Of a stretch of DNA of 64,000 nt, positions 17,960 to 26,238 are shown one piece after another. Source of the stretch: Rossellomorea aquimaris (GTDB lineage Bacteria > Bacillota > Bacilli > Bacillales > Bacillaceae_B). Position 1 is the stretch's first letter, and every line of letters begins with the position of its first letter. A program made the position numbers and the translations under genes. The DNA is taken from positions 248,001-312,000 of the forward strand of contig NZ_JAIVAT010000007.1 of the NCBI RefSeq assembly GCF_020172085.1. The letters are read 5' to 3'. The notes under the pieces are model-generated. The model saw only the letters and a list, made by a program, of their open reading frames with translations. It searched no databases and was not told the DNA's origin.

Positions 17960-18544
17960 GTGATCGATAGACTAATTCTCATTACGGGAGTGTGGACCCA
18001 GGTTGTTGGAACTGTGATCGCTGCCATCGGTGAAACCATGATCATACGGGAAGAACGTTTGGAACTGGAGCCTATCGGATATCGCTTAGTGTCAATCGGG
18101 AATGGATTCGAAGCGACAGGGAATTCCCTGCAGGCGGTAGGGGCGGAAAAGCTGTCAGATGGCTCCATTGGGGAGACCTATCGGGTGATTGGTGACTGGA
18201 TTCAAGCAGCTGGGAACGTGACAAATGTCGCTGCCGCTGAAATTCAATTTTCCGGGAAAGAGCTGGAAGGGTTGAATCTGGATATCTTCGGAGATGTCGT
18301 TCAATCTGCCGGTGCGGGGCTTGAAGCATACGGAGCAATTCTGAGTCCGCGTGCCTATTCAAAGCTCCTCTCGTATGGAAATACACTTCAATCCCTGGGG
18401 GCAGCCCTTGAAGCGGTAGGGGAAGTATATATTTTGAAGGAAATGAAGGATATTGGGTTGCAGGTGACGACATTCGGGAGCTATGCCCAGGCAGCAGGAG
18501 CGACAATCGCTGCGATAGCGTTGACGAAGCAGTATGGGCAGTAG
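17960..18544 (+). CDS. Gly/Ala repetitive protein, DUF6944-like
   Basis: A 194-residue protein built of six or more ~25-residue units with the core G-x3-Q-x2-G-x4-A-x-G, for example SIGNGFEATGNSLQAVG, FGDVVQSAGAGLEAYG and SYGNTLQSLGAALEAVG. It recalls the repetitive family named DUF6944 in Bacilli (from memory). It is hydrophobic but without a clear signal peptide. The only standard in-frame start is the GTG at 17960, which overlaps the best ribosome site GGAGG, so the true start is uncertain. Confidence 0.65.
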   Translation: MIDRLILITGVWTQVVGTVIAAIGETMIIREERLELEPIGYRLVSIGNGFEATGNSLQAVGAEKLSDGSIGETYRVIGDWIQAAGNVTNVAAAEIQFSGKELEGLNLDIFGDVVQSAGAGLEAYGAILSPRAYSKLLSYGNTLQSLGAALEAVGEVYILKEMKDIGLQVTTFGSYAQAAGATIAAIALTKQYGQ

Positions 18545-18611
18545 TGATTGTGGGTGTTTTTCTCAGTGTTTAGTGGTTGGATGGGTGATTCGATTGGGTA
18601 TGAGCCCGGAA

Positions 18612-18725
18612 TTGCGTCATTTATCGGAGTAATTGCGTCAAATTTAAATTATTTGCGTCGTTTTTTTGATATTTGCGTCATTTTCTTAGGGGATTGCGTC
18701 AAAATAAGGTTTATTGCGTCATTTT
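18612..18725. repeat. Array A3: TTGCGTCA word, 20-21-nt period, six units
   Basis: TTGCGTCA (one TTGCGTCG) starts at 18612, 18633, 18653, 18673, 18694 and 18714 (steps 21, 20, 20, 21, 20). The DNA between is AT-rich and not conserved. It lies between convergent genes, directly before the palindrome at 18740. Confidence 0.92.
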
Positions 18726-18739
18726 ACAAATGAACCCAT

Positions 18740-18759
18740 TTGATTGAGCGCTCAGTCAA
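18740..18759. repeat. 20-bp palindrome TTGATTGAGCGCTCAGTCAA
   Basis: One-mismatch palindrome. Copies at 54492 and 58984 also lie next to 20-nt arrays. It resembles a TetR-type operator, but this copy and the one at 58984 sit between convergent genes where no promoter is expected. Confidence 0.8.
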
Positions 18760-18841
18760 AAAAATTCAATCCAACTCACCCATCAAAAAACAAAACCCCC
18801 AAAAAGCAGCCAAGCCGCCTCCCGGGGATTCATCCTACATA

Positions 18842-20074
18842 TTAAAACGCCCAACCGCCATCGCGGAATACTGCTTCAGTCGAGCCGTCTTCTTTTACTC
18901 CATCAATGTTCATCTTATCTGAACCGATCATGAAGTCAACGTGAGTGATACTATTGTTCAAGCCGTTTTTCTCAAGCTCTTCCTCACTCATTTTCTTCCC
19001 GCCTTCGATACAGAATGCATAGGCATTACCGATCGCAAGGTGGTTTGATGCGTTCTCATCGAATAAGGTGTTGTAGAATAACACATTCGATTGAGAGATT
19101 GGTGATTGATGAGGCACAAGGGCGATTTCTCCAAGGTAATGAGATCCTTCATCCGTATCGACAAGACGCTTAAGGATTTCTTCGCCTTCTTCAGCCTTTA
19201 CGTCCACGATACGTCCGTTTTCGAATGTGATCGTGAAGTTGTCGATCACGTTACCGCCGTAGCTAAGTGGTTTTGTGCTCGATACAGTACCGTTAACACC
19301 AGTTTTAAGAGGAACCGTAAATACTTCTTCCGTTGGCATGTTCGCCATGAAAGTTGTTCCTTCTTCGTTCACGCTTCCAGCTCCAACCCAAAGGTGACCT
19401 TTAGGAAGCTCGATGGTAAGGTCCGTCCCTGGTGCTGTGTAATGAAGCTTTTGGTAGTTCTTTTCGTTCAGGTATTCCACTTTTTCATGAAGGTTTGCAT
19501 CGTGATCTTTCCAAGCTTGTACAGGGTCAGCCTGGTCGGCACGCACTGCTTTGAAGATTGCGTCCCATAATAGATCTACTTGTTCTTCTTCAGAGGCATC
19601 TGGGAATACTTTGGCAGCCCAGTCTTTAGAAGGAGCAGCCAGTACACACCAGCTGACTTTGTCCGATTGAATGAACTGACGGTATTTGGACATCGCTTTA
19701 CCGGCAACCTTCTGGAAGTTAGAGATGCGTTCAGGATTTACCCCTTTTAAGAGGTCAGGGCTAGAAGAGACGATGCTCATGAATGCCGCTCCGCCTTCAG
19801 CAAGCGTTTCTACTTCACGTGCTTTCCACTCAGGGAACTCCTGAAATGCTTCATCCGGGGCAAGGTCATATTTTGTGCGGTTGACGAAATCGTCGCTCCA
19901 ATTCACATAAACATGCTTTGCTCCGACTTCATAGGCTTTTTTTACTACTAAGCGTACGAATTCTGCGGAATCAAGGGATGTGTTGATCACAAGGGTTTGA
20001 CCCTTCTGGACGTTCACTCCGACTTCTACGGCAAGACTTGCGTATTTCTCAAGATTTTGTTGGAAATTAGTCAT
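18842..20074 (-). CDS. M29 family metallo-aminopeptidase (AmpS-like)
   Basis: Removes N-terminal residues from peptides with a two-metal centre. The 410-residue length is typical. Conserved ligand-bearing segments are the IELPKGHLWVGAGSVNEEG region, VKAEEGEE, DEGSHYLGEIALVPHQSPIS and HVDFMIGS with the Glu/His/Asp ligands. The start IEA-like ATG has AAAGGAGAATACAT upstream. No neighbours suggest an operon. Confidence 0.92.
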   Translation of the reverse strand: MTNFQQNLEKYASLAVEVGVNVQKGQTLVINTSLDSAEFVRLVVKKAYEVGAKHVYVNWSDDFVNRTKYDLAPDEAFQEFPEWKAREVETLAEGGAAFMSIVSSSPDLLKGVNPERISNFQKVAGKAMSKYRQFIQSDKVSWCVLAAPSKDWAAKVFPDASEEEQVDLLWDAIFKAVRADQADPVQAWKDHDANLHEKVEYLNEKNYQKLHYTAPGTDLTIELPKGHLWVGAGSVNEEGTTFMANMPTEEVFTVPLKTGVNGTVSSTKPLSYGGNVIDNFTITFENGRIVDVKAEEGEEILKRLVDTDEGSHYLGEIALVPHQSPISQSNVLFYNTLFDENASNHLAIGNAYAFCIEGGKKMSEEELEKNGLNNSITHVDFMIGSDKMNIDGVKEDGSTEAVFRDGGWAF

Positions 20075-20311
20075 ATGTATTCTCCTTTTTTTCAGAATGT
20101 TCTATTACATTCTTATTGTATCAGTGCCGGCACCGTTTGCAAGTGTTTACACCTATGTTTGTATTCTGTGTAAAAGTGGAGGAAATAATTTGGCATCGAG
20201 GAAAGATTGTGAACGTTCTATGGCATTGAATCAAGAATCATAGCCTGATTTCGGACAACTATTCTATAATGATGGGAGCGATATATTATTCAAAAAAGGA
20301 GGTAATGTATA

Positions 20312-20704
20312 ATGCGGTGGAATGTCCTATTATTACGAATGGCTGCCATTTATGGGTTTATCGGAGCATTTCTCGGGTCTCATATGGCAGGAGCAGGATC
20401 ATATGCGTTCAAGCCGATTCACGCTCATATTTTAGTTGTGGGATGGTTGAGTTTATTTGCGTATTCTTCCTATTACCGCTCCTATGATGTACCGAAATCT
20501 TCTAAACTCGCATTTGCCCATGTGTGGACGGCGATCATCGGCTCGATCGGGTTGACCGTCGGGATGTGGATGTATAATTTAAATCCATTCAACCTGCCAT
20601 CAAGCTTCATAACGGTTTTTTACATTGTCGGAGGAAGTACTCTATTACTTAGCTTTTTCTTATTTGTGCTTATGACATTTACATATAGCGAGAGCAAGAA
20701 GTGA
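20312..20704 (+). CDS. Small four-helix membrane protein, heme-copper-oxidase-like
   Basis: A 130-residue protein with four membrane segments. The first two helices hold GSHMAGAGS, PIHAHILVVGW and later FAHVW (His24, 37, 39, 70), which resembles the heme-ligand region of cytochrome oxidase/NO reductase subunit I. Such mini-proteins are often labelled cytochrome-c oxidase in Bacillus genomes. AAAAAAGGAGG stands upstream. The neighbouring nsrR and hmp make a role in NO or heme biology plausible (inference). Confidence 0.7.
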   Translation: MRWNVLLLRMAAIYGFIGAFLGSHMAGAGSYAFKPIHAHILVVGWLSLFAYSSYYRSYDVPKSSKLAFAHVWTAIIGSIGLTVGMWMYNLNPFNLPSSFITVFYIVGGSTLLLSFFLFVLMTFTYSESKK

Positions 20705-20707
20705 TGG

Positions 20708-20745
20708 TCAGCTGCTGATTATTCGGTTTTTATCAGCAGCTGAAT
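20708..20745. repeat. TCAGCWGCTGA pair, 25 nt apart
   Basis: TCAGCTGCTGA at 20708 and TCAGCAGCTGA at 20733. They also pair as an inverted repeat (CAGCTGCTGA / TCAGCAGCTG). Same word and spacing as the array at 36177-36292. Confidence 0.7.
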
Positions 20746-20757
20746 AAACCACCAATA

Positions 20758-20793
20758 AAAAAACTCCTCACCGCCATTGGTGAGAAGTTTTTT
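20758..20793 (-). terminator. Terminator of nsrR, probably bidirectional
   Basis: CTCACC-gccatt-GGTGAG with an A-run on one side and T7 on the other. Confidence 0.88.
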
Positions 20794-21251
20794 TAGATGG
20801 ACGATTCATCCTGTCCCTGCTCCTGGAAGAGGAACCGGTAATCCATTGGGTTCTGGATCAAATCGGCCAGGGTATATTCGTCCAGGACGGAGAGGTAGGC
20901 ATTCAATGCTTTGCCGAGAACATGCTTCAATCCGCACACAGGCGTGATGATGCAGGAATTGTTCTTACTGTCGAAGCACTCAACAAGATGAAAGTCCTCT
21001 TCGGTCAGCCGGACGAGTTTTCCTATATTTATGTCTTCTGGGGACTTGGCAAGTTTGATTCCGCCGTTTCTACCTCGGATCGTTTCGATCATCCCCATTT
21101 TTCCGAGCTCATACGTCACTTTCATTAAGTGATTCTTTGAAATGCTGTACGCATCTGCTATTTCTTTTATATTAGAGAGTTCTTCTTTCGGTTTGGAAGC
21201 CAGGAAAATAAGGACCCTCAGTGAGTAGTCGGTGTATAAAGTTAGTCTCAT
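20793..21251 (-). CDS. nsrR: NO-sensing Rrf2 repressor NsrR
   Basis: Rrf2-family winged-helix repressor with a [4Fe-4S] cluster that NO destroys, releasing hmp. It begins MRLTLYTDYSLRVLIFLAS; the DNA-binding helix is SISKNHLMKVTYELGKMG. The cluster cysteines are in ECFDSKNNSCIITPVCGL (C-x7-C-x5-C). The ATG at 21251 with AAAGGTG six bases upstream is preferred to the GTG at 21260. It is divergent from hmp, with two likely operators between them. Confidence 0.95.
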   Translation of the reverse strand: MRLTLYTDYSLRVLIFLASKPKEELSNIKEIADAYSISKNHLMKVTYELGKMGMIETIRGRNGGIKLAKSPEDINIGKLVRLTEEDFHLVECFDSKNNSCIITPVCGLKHVLGKALNAYLSVLDEYTLADLIQNPMDYRFLFQEQGQDESSI

Positions 21252-21325
21252 GTATCTCACCTTTCCGTTCCGTTACCCCCATTATACAGAAGGAAGTAAG
21301 TTTGTGTCTAAATGTGACTGTTTTG

Positions 21326-21354
21326 TTAAAGATGTATTTTATATATTGCTTTAA
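21326..21354. promoter_or_regulatory. Candidate NsrR site 1
   Basis: TTAAAGATGTATTTTATATATTGCTTTAA, an imperfect dyad whose left half AAGATGTATTT equals the left half of site 2. Confidence 0.65.
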
Positions 21355-21374
21355 TGGCAGAAGAGGAGTAACTT

Positions 21375-21399
21375 AAAGATGTATTAAAAATATATCTTT
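21375..21399. promoter_or_regulatory. Candidate NsrR operator 2 at hmp
   Basis: Dyad AAAGATGTATT-aaa-AATATATCTTT immediately before the hmp ribosome site. It matches the AAGATGYATTT-type NsrR box of Bacilli. Confidence 0.85.
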
Positions 21400-21412
21400 A
21401 GAGGTGACCAAA

Positions 21413-22606
21413 ATGCTATCTCAAAAAACCATTGAAATTGTGAAATCAACTGCACCTGTCCTAGAAGTCAAAGGAACGGAAATTACGTCGACTTTTTATA
21501 AAAATTTATTTACCAATCATCCAGAGCTTTTAAATATCTTTAATCATGCCAATCAAAAAAAGGGAAGACAGCAGACGGCATTGGCCAATGCGGTTTACGC
21601 TGCGGCTCAGAATATCGATAAGCTCGAGAGCATTCTTCCTGTTGTGAAGCAGATTGCCCATAAGCATAGAAGTTTAGGTGTGAAGCCAGAGCATTATCCG
21701 ATCGTAGGGGAGCATCTTCTTCAAGCGATCAAGCAGGTTCTTGGAGAGGCAGCGACAGATGAAATCATCGAGGCATGGGGAGAAGCATACGGTGTCATCG
21801 CCGGAGTATTCATCGATGTGGAAGAAAATATGTACCAGGAGGCTGGATACAGGGACTTTAAACCATTTATCGTGGCAAAGAAAGTAATGGAAAGCGAGTG
21901 TGTCACTTCTTTCTATCTTCAACCAAAAGAAGGCGGAAACGTCCCAACTTATATGCCGGGTCAATATATATCAGTGCGTGTGAGAATCCCTGGTGAAGAG
22001 TTCACTCATATTCGTCAGTACAGTTTATCAAGTGCTCCGATGGATGAATACTTCAGGATTTCGGTTAAAAGAGAAGCAGAACAGAATCCTATAGGGAAAG
22101 TATCTAATTTCTTACATGACCAAATAGCAGAAGGAAGCGAGATCGAGGTCAGTGCACCGGCAGGAGATTTTTATCTGGAAAATGGGGAATCACCTGTAGC
22201 GTTTATTAGCGGTGGTGTTGGGATCACCCCGATGATGAGCATGCTTGAAGAGGTGGCGAGAACCACGCCGAAACGCAGAACGGCTTTTATCCATGCAAGC
22301 AGAAATGAAGGAGTGCATGCTTTTAAAGAAGAGGTCGACACGCACATGACCGGAATTGAGAACGGGGAAGTGGGCTATATCTATGAAAATCCCCTTGATG
22401 AATCTCTGTCCCATTTTACAGGGTACTTGAACAAGGAAATCCTGAAACAATACGTAGATGTAGGGACGGAATGCTACGTGTGTGGTCCGGCTCCGTTCAT
22501 GAAGGCGGTCATCGGGATGTTGCAGGAAATGGGAGTGTCAAAGATCCGATACGAATTCTTCGGTCCGGCAATGGATTTTACGAAGAAAGAAAGTGTGCCG
22601 GTTTGA
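21413..22606 (+). CDS. hmp: Flavohemoglobin, NO dioxygenase
   Basis: Converts NO and O2 to nitrate using NAD(P)H. The order is a globin domain (about 1-140, proximal His in IAHKHRSLGVKPEHY), an FAD domain with RQYSLSSAP, and an NAD domain with ISGGVGITPMMSM and CYVCGPAPFM. Start: the ATG at 21413 (MLSQKTIEIVKSTAPVL) with GAGGTG upstream, matching B. subtilis Hmp better than the GTG at 21404. NsrR operators cover the upstream region. Confidence 0.97.
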   Translation: MLSQKTIEIVKSTAPVLEVKGTEITSTFYKNLFTNHPELLNIFNHANQKKGRQQTALANAVYAAAQNIDKLESILPVVKQIAHKHRSLGVKPEHYPIVGEHLLQAIKQVLGEAATDEIIEAWGEAYGVIAGVFIDVEENMYQEAGYRDFKPFIVAKKVMESECVTSFYLQPKEGGNVPTYMPGQYISVRVRIPGEEFTHIRQYSLSSAPMDEYFRISVKREAEQNPIGKVSNFLHDQIAEGSEIEVSAPAGDFYLENGESPVAFISGGVGITPMMSMLEEVARTTPKRRTAFIHASRNEGVHAFKEEVDTHMTGIENGEVGYIYENPLDESLSHFTGYLNKEILKQYVDVGTECYVCGPAPFMKAVIGMLQEMGVSKIRYEFFGPAMDFTKKESVPV

Positions 22607-22610
22607 CGAT

Positions 22611-22709
22611 TTGAAAATAAGTTTGGGGTTTTTGAAAATAAAAGCATCGTTTTTGAAAATAAAATCAAATAATTGAAAATAAATCGTCCATTTTTGAAAA
22701 TAAAAGGCC
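22611..22709. repeat. Array A4: TTGAAAATAA word, 20-21-nt period, five units
   Basis: TTGAAAATAA starts at 22611, 22632, 22653, 22673 and 22694 (steps 21, 21, 20, 21). It begins 4 bp after the hmp stop and ends before the next terminator. Confidence 0.92.
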
Positions 22710-22753
22710 GGTGAAGCCTGCTCCTCATCCAGATTCTCGGTCATTTCAAGGAG

Positions 22754-22780
22754 AAAACGCTAGGGATCCCTAGCGTTTTT
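22754..22780. terminator. Bidirectional terminator
   Basis: Perfect palindrome AAAACGCTAGGGATCC and complement, ending CGTTTTT, between hmp and the convergent small gene. Confidence 0.9.
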
Positions 22781-22785
22781 CGCTT

Positions 22786-22953
22786 TTAATAACGATGTTC
22801 ATCATCATCTTCACGGTTTTTGAACGCTTCTTGTGTTACGATCAATTCTTCATCGCCCACTGCATCTTCAGAATGTTTTTGAGCGGTACTATTTTGAGGG
22901 AAGTTCCCTGGATGTCCCTTTTTCTTTGATTCGTATGATTTACCACGTGCCAT
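22786..22953 (-). CDS. Small hydrophilic protein, unknown function
   Basis: A 55-residue protein starting MARGKSYESKKKGHPGNF and ending in a run of Asp/Glu. AAGGAG stands nine bases before the ATG at 22953; a longer upstream frame lacks such a site. Basic N-terminus, acidic C-terminus, no membrane segment. It resembles the many tiny spore- or stress-associated proteins of Bacilli, but the family is not recognised. Confidence 0.65.
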   Translation of the reverse strand: MARGKSYESKKKGHPGNFPQNSTAQKHSEDAVGDEELIVTQEAFKNREDDDEHRY

Positions 22954-23139
22954 TGTCAGCCACTCCTTTTCGTTCGTGATACAGGTAGTTTTTCCAGGTG
23001 GGCCGAAAATATGTGAATGTGAATTGTCAGAAAATAGACGCATCTCCACCGATCAGAAAATGTGCGGATTGGATATAATGATACTAACGAGTTACTTGCT
23101 GCTAAGAATCAACCGATTCCACTGAATGGAGGGGTATAG

Positions 23140-23517
23140 TTGGATTTTTCAATGATTGTTTCGGAGCAACGGATCAAGAAAGCTTATGAGGACGGAGAGT
23201 TTAGCCACTTGCCCGGATTTGGCAAACCGCTGAATCTGGACGATGATTTAGGTGTGCCCGAGGAATTGAAAATGGCCCACAGGATGATGAAGAACGCAGG
23301 CTACACGATGGATGAAATGAATGTAAAAAAAGAAATGATGCGGATCGAGGACATGATCAGGGCGTGTGATGATGACGAAGAAAAGCAGGAACTTCAGCAA
23401 AATCTGAATGAGAAAATGCTGAAATACAACAGCATGCTTTCAAAAAAACGGGTCAACACGAATAGTTCGCTATTCAAAAATTATGAACATAAATTAGAAA
23501 ATAAGCTATTGAAATAA
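23140..23517 (+). CDS. DUF1992 (DnaJC28-like) domain protein
   Basis: A 125-residue protein with the conserved opening ISEQRIKKAYEDGEF-like segment, then HLPGFGKPLNLDDD, which is the hallmark of the DUF1992 domain (J-protein C28 homologue). The rest is helical and charged. TTG start with GGAGGGG upstream. Function unknown; cytosolic. Confidence 0.85.
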   Translation: MDFSMIVSEQRIKKAYEDGEFSHLPGFGKPLNLDDDLGVPEELKMAHRMMKNAGYTMDEMNVKKEMMRIEDMIRACDDDEEKQELQQNLNEKMLKYNSMLSKKRVNTNSSLFKNYEHKLENKLLK

Positions 23518-23520
23518 AGA

Positions 23521-23554
23521 AAACACCACTTTCTCCAAGAAAGTGGTGTTTTTT
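23521..23554. terminator. Bidirectional terminator
   Basis: AAACACCACTTTC-tccaa-GAAAGTGGTGTTTTTT between convergent genes. Confidence 0.92.
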
Positions 23555-23556
23555 CG

Positions 23557-23742
23557 TTATTGTGGTCCCTCGTCTTCTTTAAATAAGAAAAAGGAAATCA
23601 CACCCGAAAGAAGGGTGCCCCCGATGGTGAGCATGATTTTCGAACCGAACTCAATCTCGGAGTAATATTTGCCGAGCATCCAATAAGAAGCGACGGCTAC
23701 GAGTATCATGATAGGAATGATCATGGTGAATCGTTTTTTCAA
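23557..23742 (-). CDS. Small two-span membrane protein
   Basis: About 61 residues with two hydrophobic stretches (FTMIIPIMILVAVASYWML and IMLTIGGTLLSGVISFFLF) and an acidic end. The TTG at 23742 has AAAGG ~11 bases upstream; a GTG at 23751 is possible. Family unknown. Confidence 0.6.
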   Translation of the reverse strand: MKKRFTMIIPIMILVAVASYWMLGKYYSEIEFGSKIMLTIGGTLLSGVISFFLFKEDEGPQ

Positions 23743-23786
23743 AAGTGCCACATCCTTTAAAGCTACTCTTCTTAGTTTACCACAGG

Positions 23787-25268
23787 TTAGGCATTTACAC
23801 TGTTTTGAATCCGCTCGGCACTTGTGGCAGTATCTTGAACATATTGGGCGATTGTCCGGTTGTCACCATGAAGGGTTTCGATGGTGGCGCTGATTTCCTC
23901 AAGGCCCGCAGATGTCTGTTGAATGACGGCTGCCAGTTCTTTCGTTGACAACTCGGCTTCTTCCGTTTGTCCCCTTACTTCAGAAGCAGTGGACGTTAAG
24001 CGCTGGAATTCATTTGACAGGGCATCAAGCTTCTCACGAAGTGTCTGGAAGTATGACGTTACTTCTCCTGTAGCCCCTACGTTTTCATTGAGTTTTTCAG
24101 AGCTCAGATTCATGATTTCAACAGCAGAAGAGTTAACCGCGTTAACAGAAGCCAGGTTGTCGTTGATGCGGGTAGCCGTGTTCCGGGTGATCTCCGCCAA
24201 TTTCCGGATTTCATCGGCCACGATACTGAAGCCGCGCCCAGCTTCACCTGCACGTGCCGCCTCGATGGACGCATTCAAAGCCAGCAAATTCGTTTGGTCC
24301 GTAATGTCCTGAATGCTTCCGATAAAGGTGTTGGTTTCTTCGATTTTGCTTGTGAGCTCTTTAAAGGTTTGATGAAGACCTTCAATGATATTTTTAAGCT
24401 CAATCATGTTTTCCTGGAGATCCATGACCCGTTCACTTCCTGTAACGGCGATGGCATTTGCATCGGTCGAGTGGGCGGTAAGATCATCCGAAAGCCTTGC
24501 TACTTCTTCCATTTTACTCATGGTCGTTTCGGTCACGAGAGCGATGTTATTGATCTGATCACTTTGGGTGACACTTCCCGCTGAAATTTCAGTCACTGCC
24601 GTTTTCATTTCATCATGTGAGACGAGGTGGGTTTGCACCTGTTCGTTGATTTGTTGAATGCTTGCTGAGATGGTAGCCAATTCCTTTTGTAAGAAATTAC
24701 GTTGGTCCTCTTTTTTCTTACTTTCGTTTTCTGTCGTGTGGATAAATTCCTGAAGCTGCTTGAATTGTGTACGATTCAGCTGGATGACGACACCCAGGAC
24801 GATGCCAAGCAGCACATAGCTCAATAGAGCAGGGACAAATAATTCAGCGAAAACCGGATCTCCATCTGGAGCCAATACACCATTCAGTACGAGCAGTACG
24901 AGACCGGACGTAAAGCCGATTCCGAAAATGACAGTATTAAAGTGAATGGCGCTGATCACAGCTAAAAATAATAGGATGACTAAATCGGGCGGATTGGATC
25001 CTTCAAGAAAAAGCCAGATACCCATGATGATATACACTGAAGGGATGCTGAAGTATACATAGAGATTCGGTTTTTTCAGGATTAATTGAAGTACAACAAA
25101 ATATCCGGCCAGAAGCAGGATCTGAGCTGCAAACACTGCTACGGTGATGGTGCCCGATTCATGTAGTATCGAATACGTGAGGGCGGCTGCCAGACTGATT
25201 CCGTAGGTGATCAGCAGCAGAAGGTTCTTTCTTTTACTATCGACTTCTTTCAATTGCTTAGGGGTCAT
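23787..25268 (-). CDS. Chemoreceptor-like protein with six-span N-terminus, no HAMP
   Basis: The 493-residue protein has six hydrophobic segments in residues ~17-165 with no large external loop, then a cytoplasmic MCP signalling domain: [39 protein letters not shown]. The lack of a periplasmic ligand domain and HAMP suggests it senses membrane or redox/energy state (inference). A SigD-type promoter (GAAA-N15-GTCGATAT) lies upstream, divergent from motAB. Confidence 0.92.
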   Translation of the reverse strand: MTPKQLKEVDSKRKNLLLLITYGISLAAALTYSILHESGTITVAVFAAQILLLAGYFVVLQLILKKPNLYVYFSIPSVYIIMGIWLFLEGSNPPDLVILLFLAVISAIHFNTVIFGIGFTSGLVLLVLNGVLAPDGDPVFAELFVPALLSYVLLGIVLGVVIQLNRTQFKQLQEFIHTTENESKKKEDQRNFLQKELATISASIQQINEQVQTHLVSHDEMKTAVTEISAGSVTQSDQINNIALVTETTMSKMEEVARLSDDLTAHSTDANAIAVTGSERVMDLQENMIELKNIIEGLHQTFKELTSKIEETNTFIGSIQDITDQTNLLALNASIEAARAGEAGRGFSIVADEIRKLAEITRNTATRINDNLASVNAVNSSAVEIMNLSSEKLNENVGATGEVTSYFQTLREKLDALSNEFQRLTSTASEVRGQTEEAELSTKELAAVIQQTSAGLEEISATIETLHGDNRTIAQYVQDTATSAERIQNSVNA

Positions 25269-25307
25269 GACTTTTCTCTCCTTTTAATAAAAACCCGTAT
25301 ATTCCAT

Positions 25308-25334
25308 ATATCGACAAAAATAGTTGGCGCTTTC
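25308..25334 (-). promoter_or_regulatory. SigD-like promoter of the chemoreceptor gene
   Basis: Minus strand GAAA (25331-25334), 15 nt, GTCGATAT (25308-25315), against the consensus TAAA-N15-GCCGATAT: 3/4 and 7/8. Confidence 0.75.
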
Positions 25335-25382
25335 ACAACGATTTAAGGGAATTTCAAAAAAAAATTTGAATAGAACTATCTC

Positions 25383-25409
25383 TCAATATTCAGCAGGTTT
25401 ATCCGATAT
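25383..25409 (+). promoter_or_regulatory. SigD-like promoter of motAB
   Basis: TCAA (25383-25386), 15 nt, TCCGATAT (25402-25409): 3/4 and 7/8 to the SigD consensus, 37 bp before motA. Confidence 0.78.
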
Positions 25410-25446
25410 TAGTAATAGACTACGATGAGTAAGGTGGAGCGATCAG

Positions 25447-26238
25447 ATGGATAAGACGTCTTTGATAGGAGTCATTTTAGGATTGATAGCAGTTGGGGTG
25501 GGGATGGTATTCAAAGGGGTAAGCCCTATTGCATTATTGAACCCTGCTGCCATACTGATTATTGTACTTGGGACAGTGGCCGCTGTGACCATTGCCTTCC
25601 CGACACATGAAATTAAAAAAGTACCGAAGCTTTTCGGCATACTGTTTAAAGAGCAAAAAATACAGGACCCGAAACAAACGATCCAATTCTTCTCACAAGT
25701 GGCCGATCTCGCACGGAAAGAAGGATTACTGGCACTTGAAGCGAAGACACAGGAAGTGGAAGATCCCTTCCTTAGGGACGGACTTTCATTAGCGGTGGAT
25801 GGACAGAGTGCAGATTACATAAGGGATGTCCTGCATGAAGAAATCGACGCCATGGAAGAACGGCACAGTGCGGGAGCGCTCATCTTTACACAGGCGGGTA
25901 CATACGCACCGACTCTGGGTGTGCTCGGAGCGGTCATTGGGTTGATCGCAGCTCTCAGTCATATGGACAATACAGAAGAACTTGGACATGCCATTTCAGC
26001 GGCATTCGTTGCGACACTCCTCGGGATCTTCACGGGATACGTCCTGTGGCACCCTTTTGCCAATAAGTTGAAGAGAAAATCAAAGGTGGAGGTTCAGTTG
26101 AAGATGATGATGGTGGAAGGAATCCTCTCCATCATCGAGGGAGAATCTCCCCGGGTCATCGAACAGAAGCTTGCCTCCTACTTACCTGTAAGTGAGAGGA
26201 TCATGCTATTAAAGGGGGATGAGGATGAGGCGGCGTAA
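25447..26238 (+). CDS. motA: Flagellar stator protein MotA
   Basis: Proton-channel subunit of the flagellar motor. Starts MDKTSLIGVILGLIAVGVGMV and contains TQAGTYAPTLGVLGAVIGLIAALSHM and FVATLLGIFTGYVLWHPFANKLK. It is close to B. subtilis MotA throughout, rather than the sodium-type MotP. Four membrane spans with a cytoplasmic loop. Overlaps motB. Confidence 0.97.
   Translation: MDKTSLIGVILGLIAVGVGMVFKGVSPIALLNPAAILIIVLGTVAAVTIAFPTHEIKKVPKLFGILFKEQKIQDPKQTIQFFSQVADLARKEGLLALEAKTQEVEDPFLRDGLSLAVDGQSADYIRDVLHEEIDAMEERHSAGALIFTQAGTYAPTLGVLGAVIGLIAALSHMDNTEELGHAISAAFVATLLGIFTGYVLWHPFANKLKRKSKVEVQLKMMMVEGILSIIEGESPRVIEQKLASYLPVSERIMLLKGDEDEAA

Noticed and set aside
18740-18759. Palindrome as an operator of the aminopeptidase or Gly/Ala-repeat gene
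   Set aside because: It lies downstream of both (convergent) genes, where no promoter is expected.
20708-20745. Classical terminator of the mini membrane protein gene
   Set aside because: The arms pair well but no T-run follows; a separate good terminator lies at 20758.
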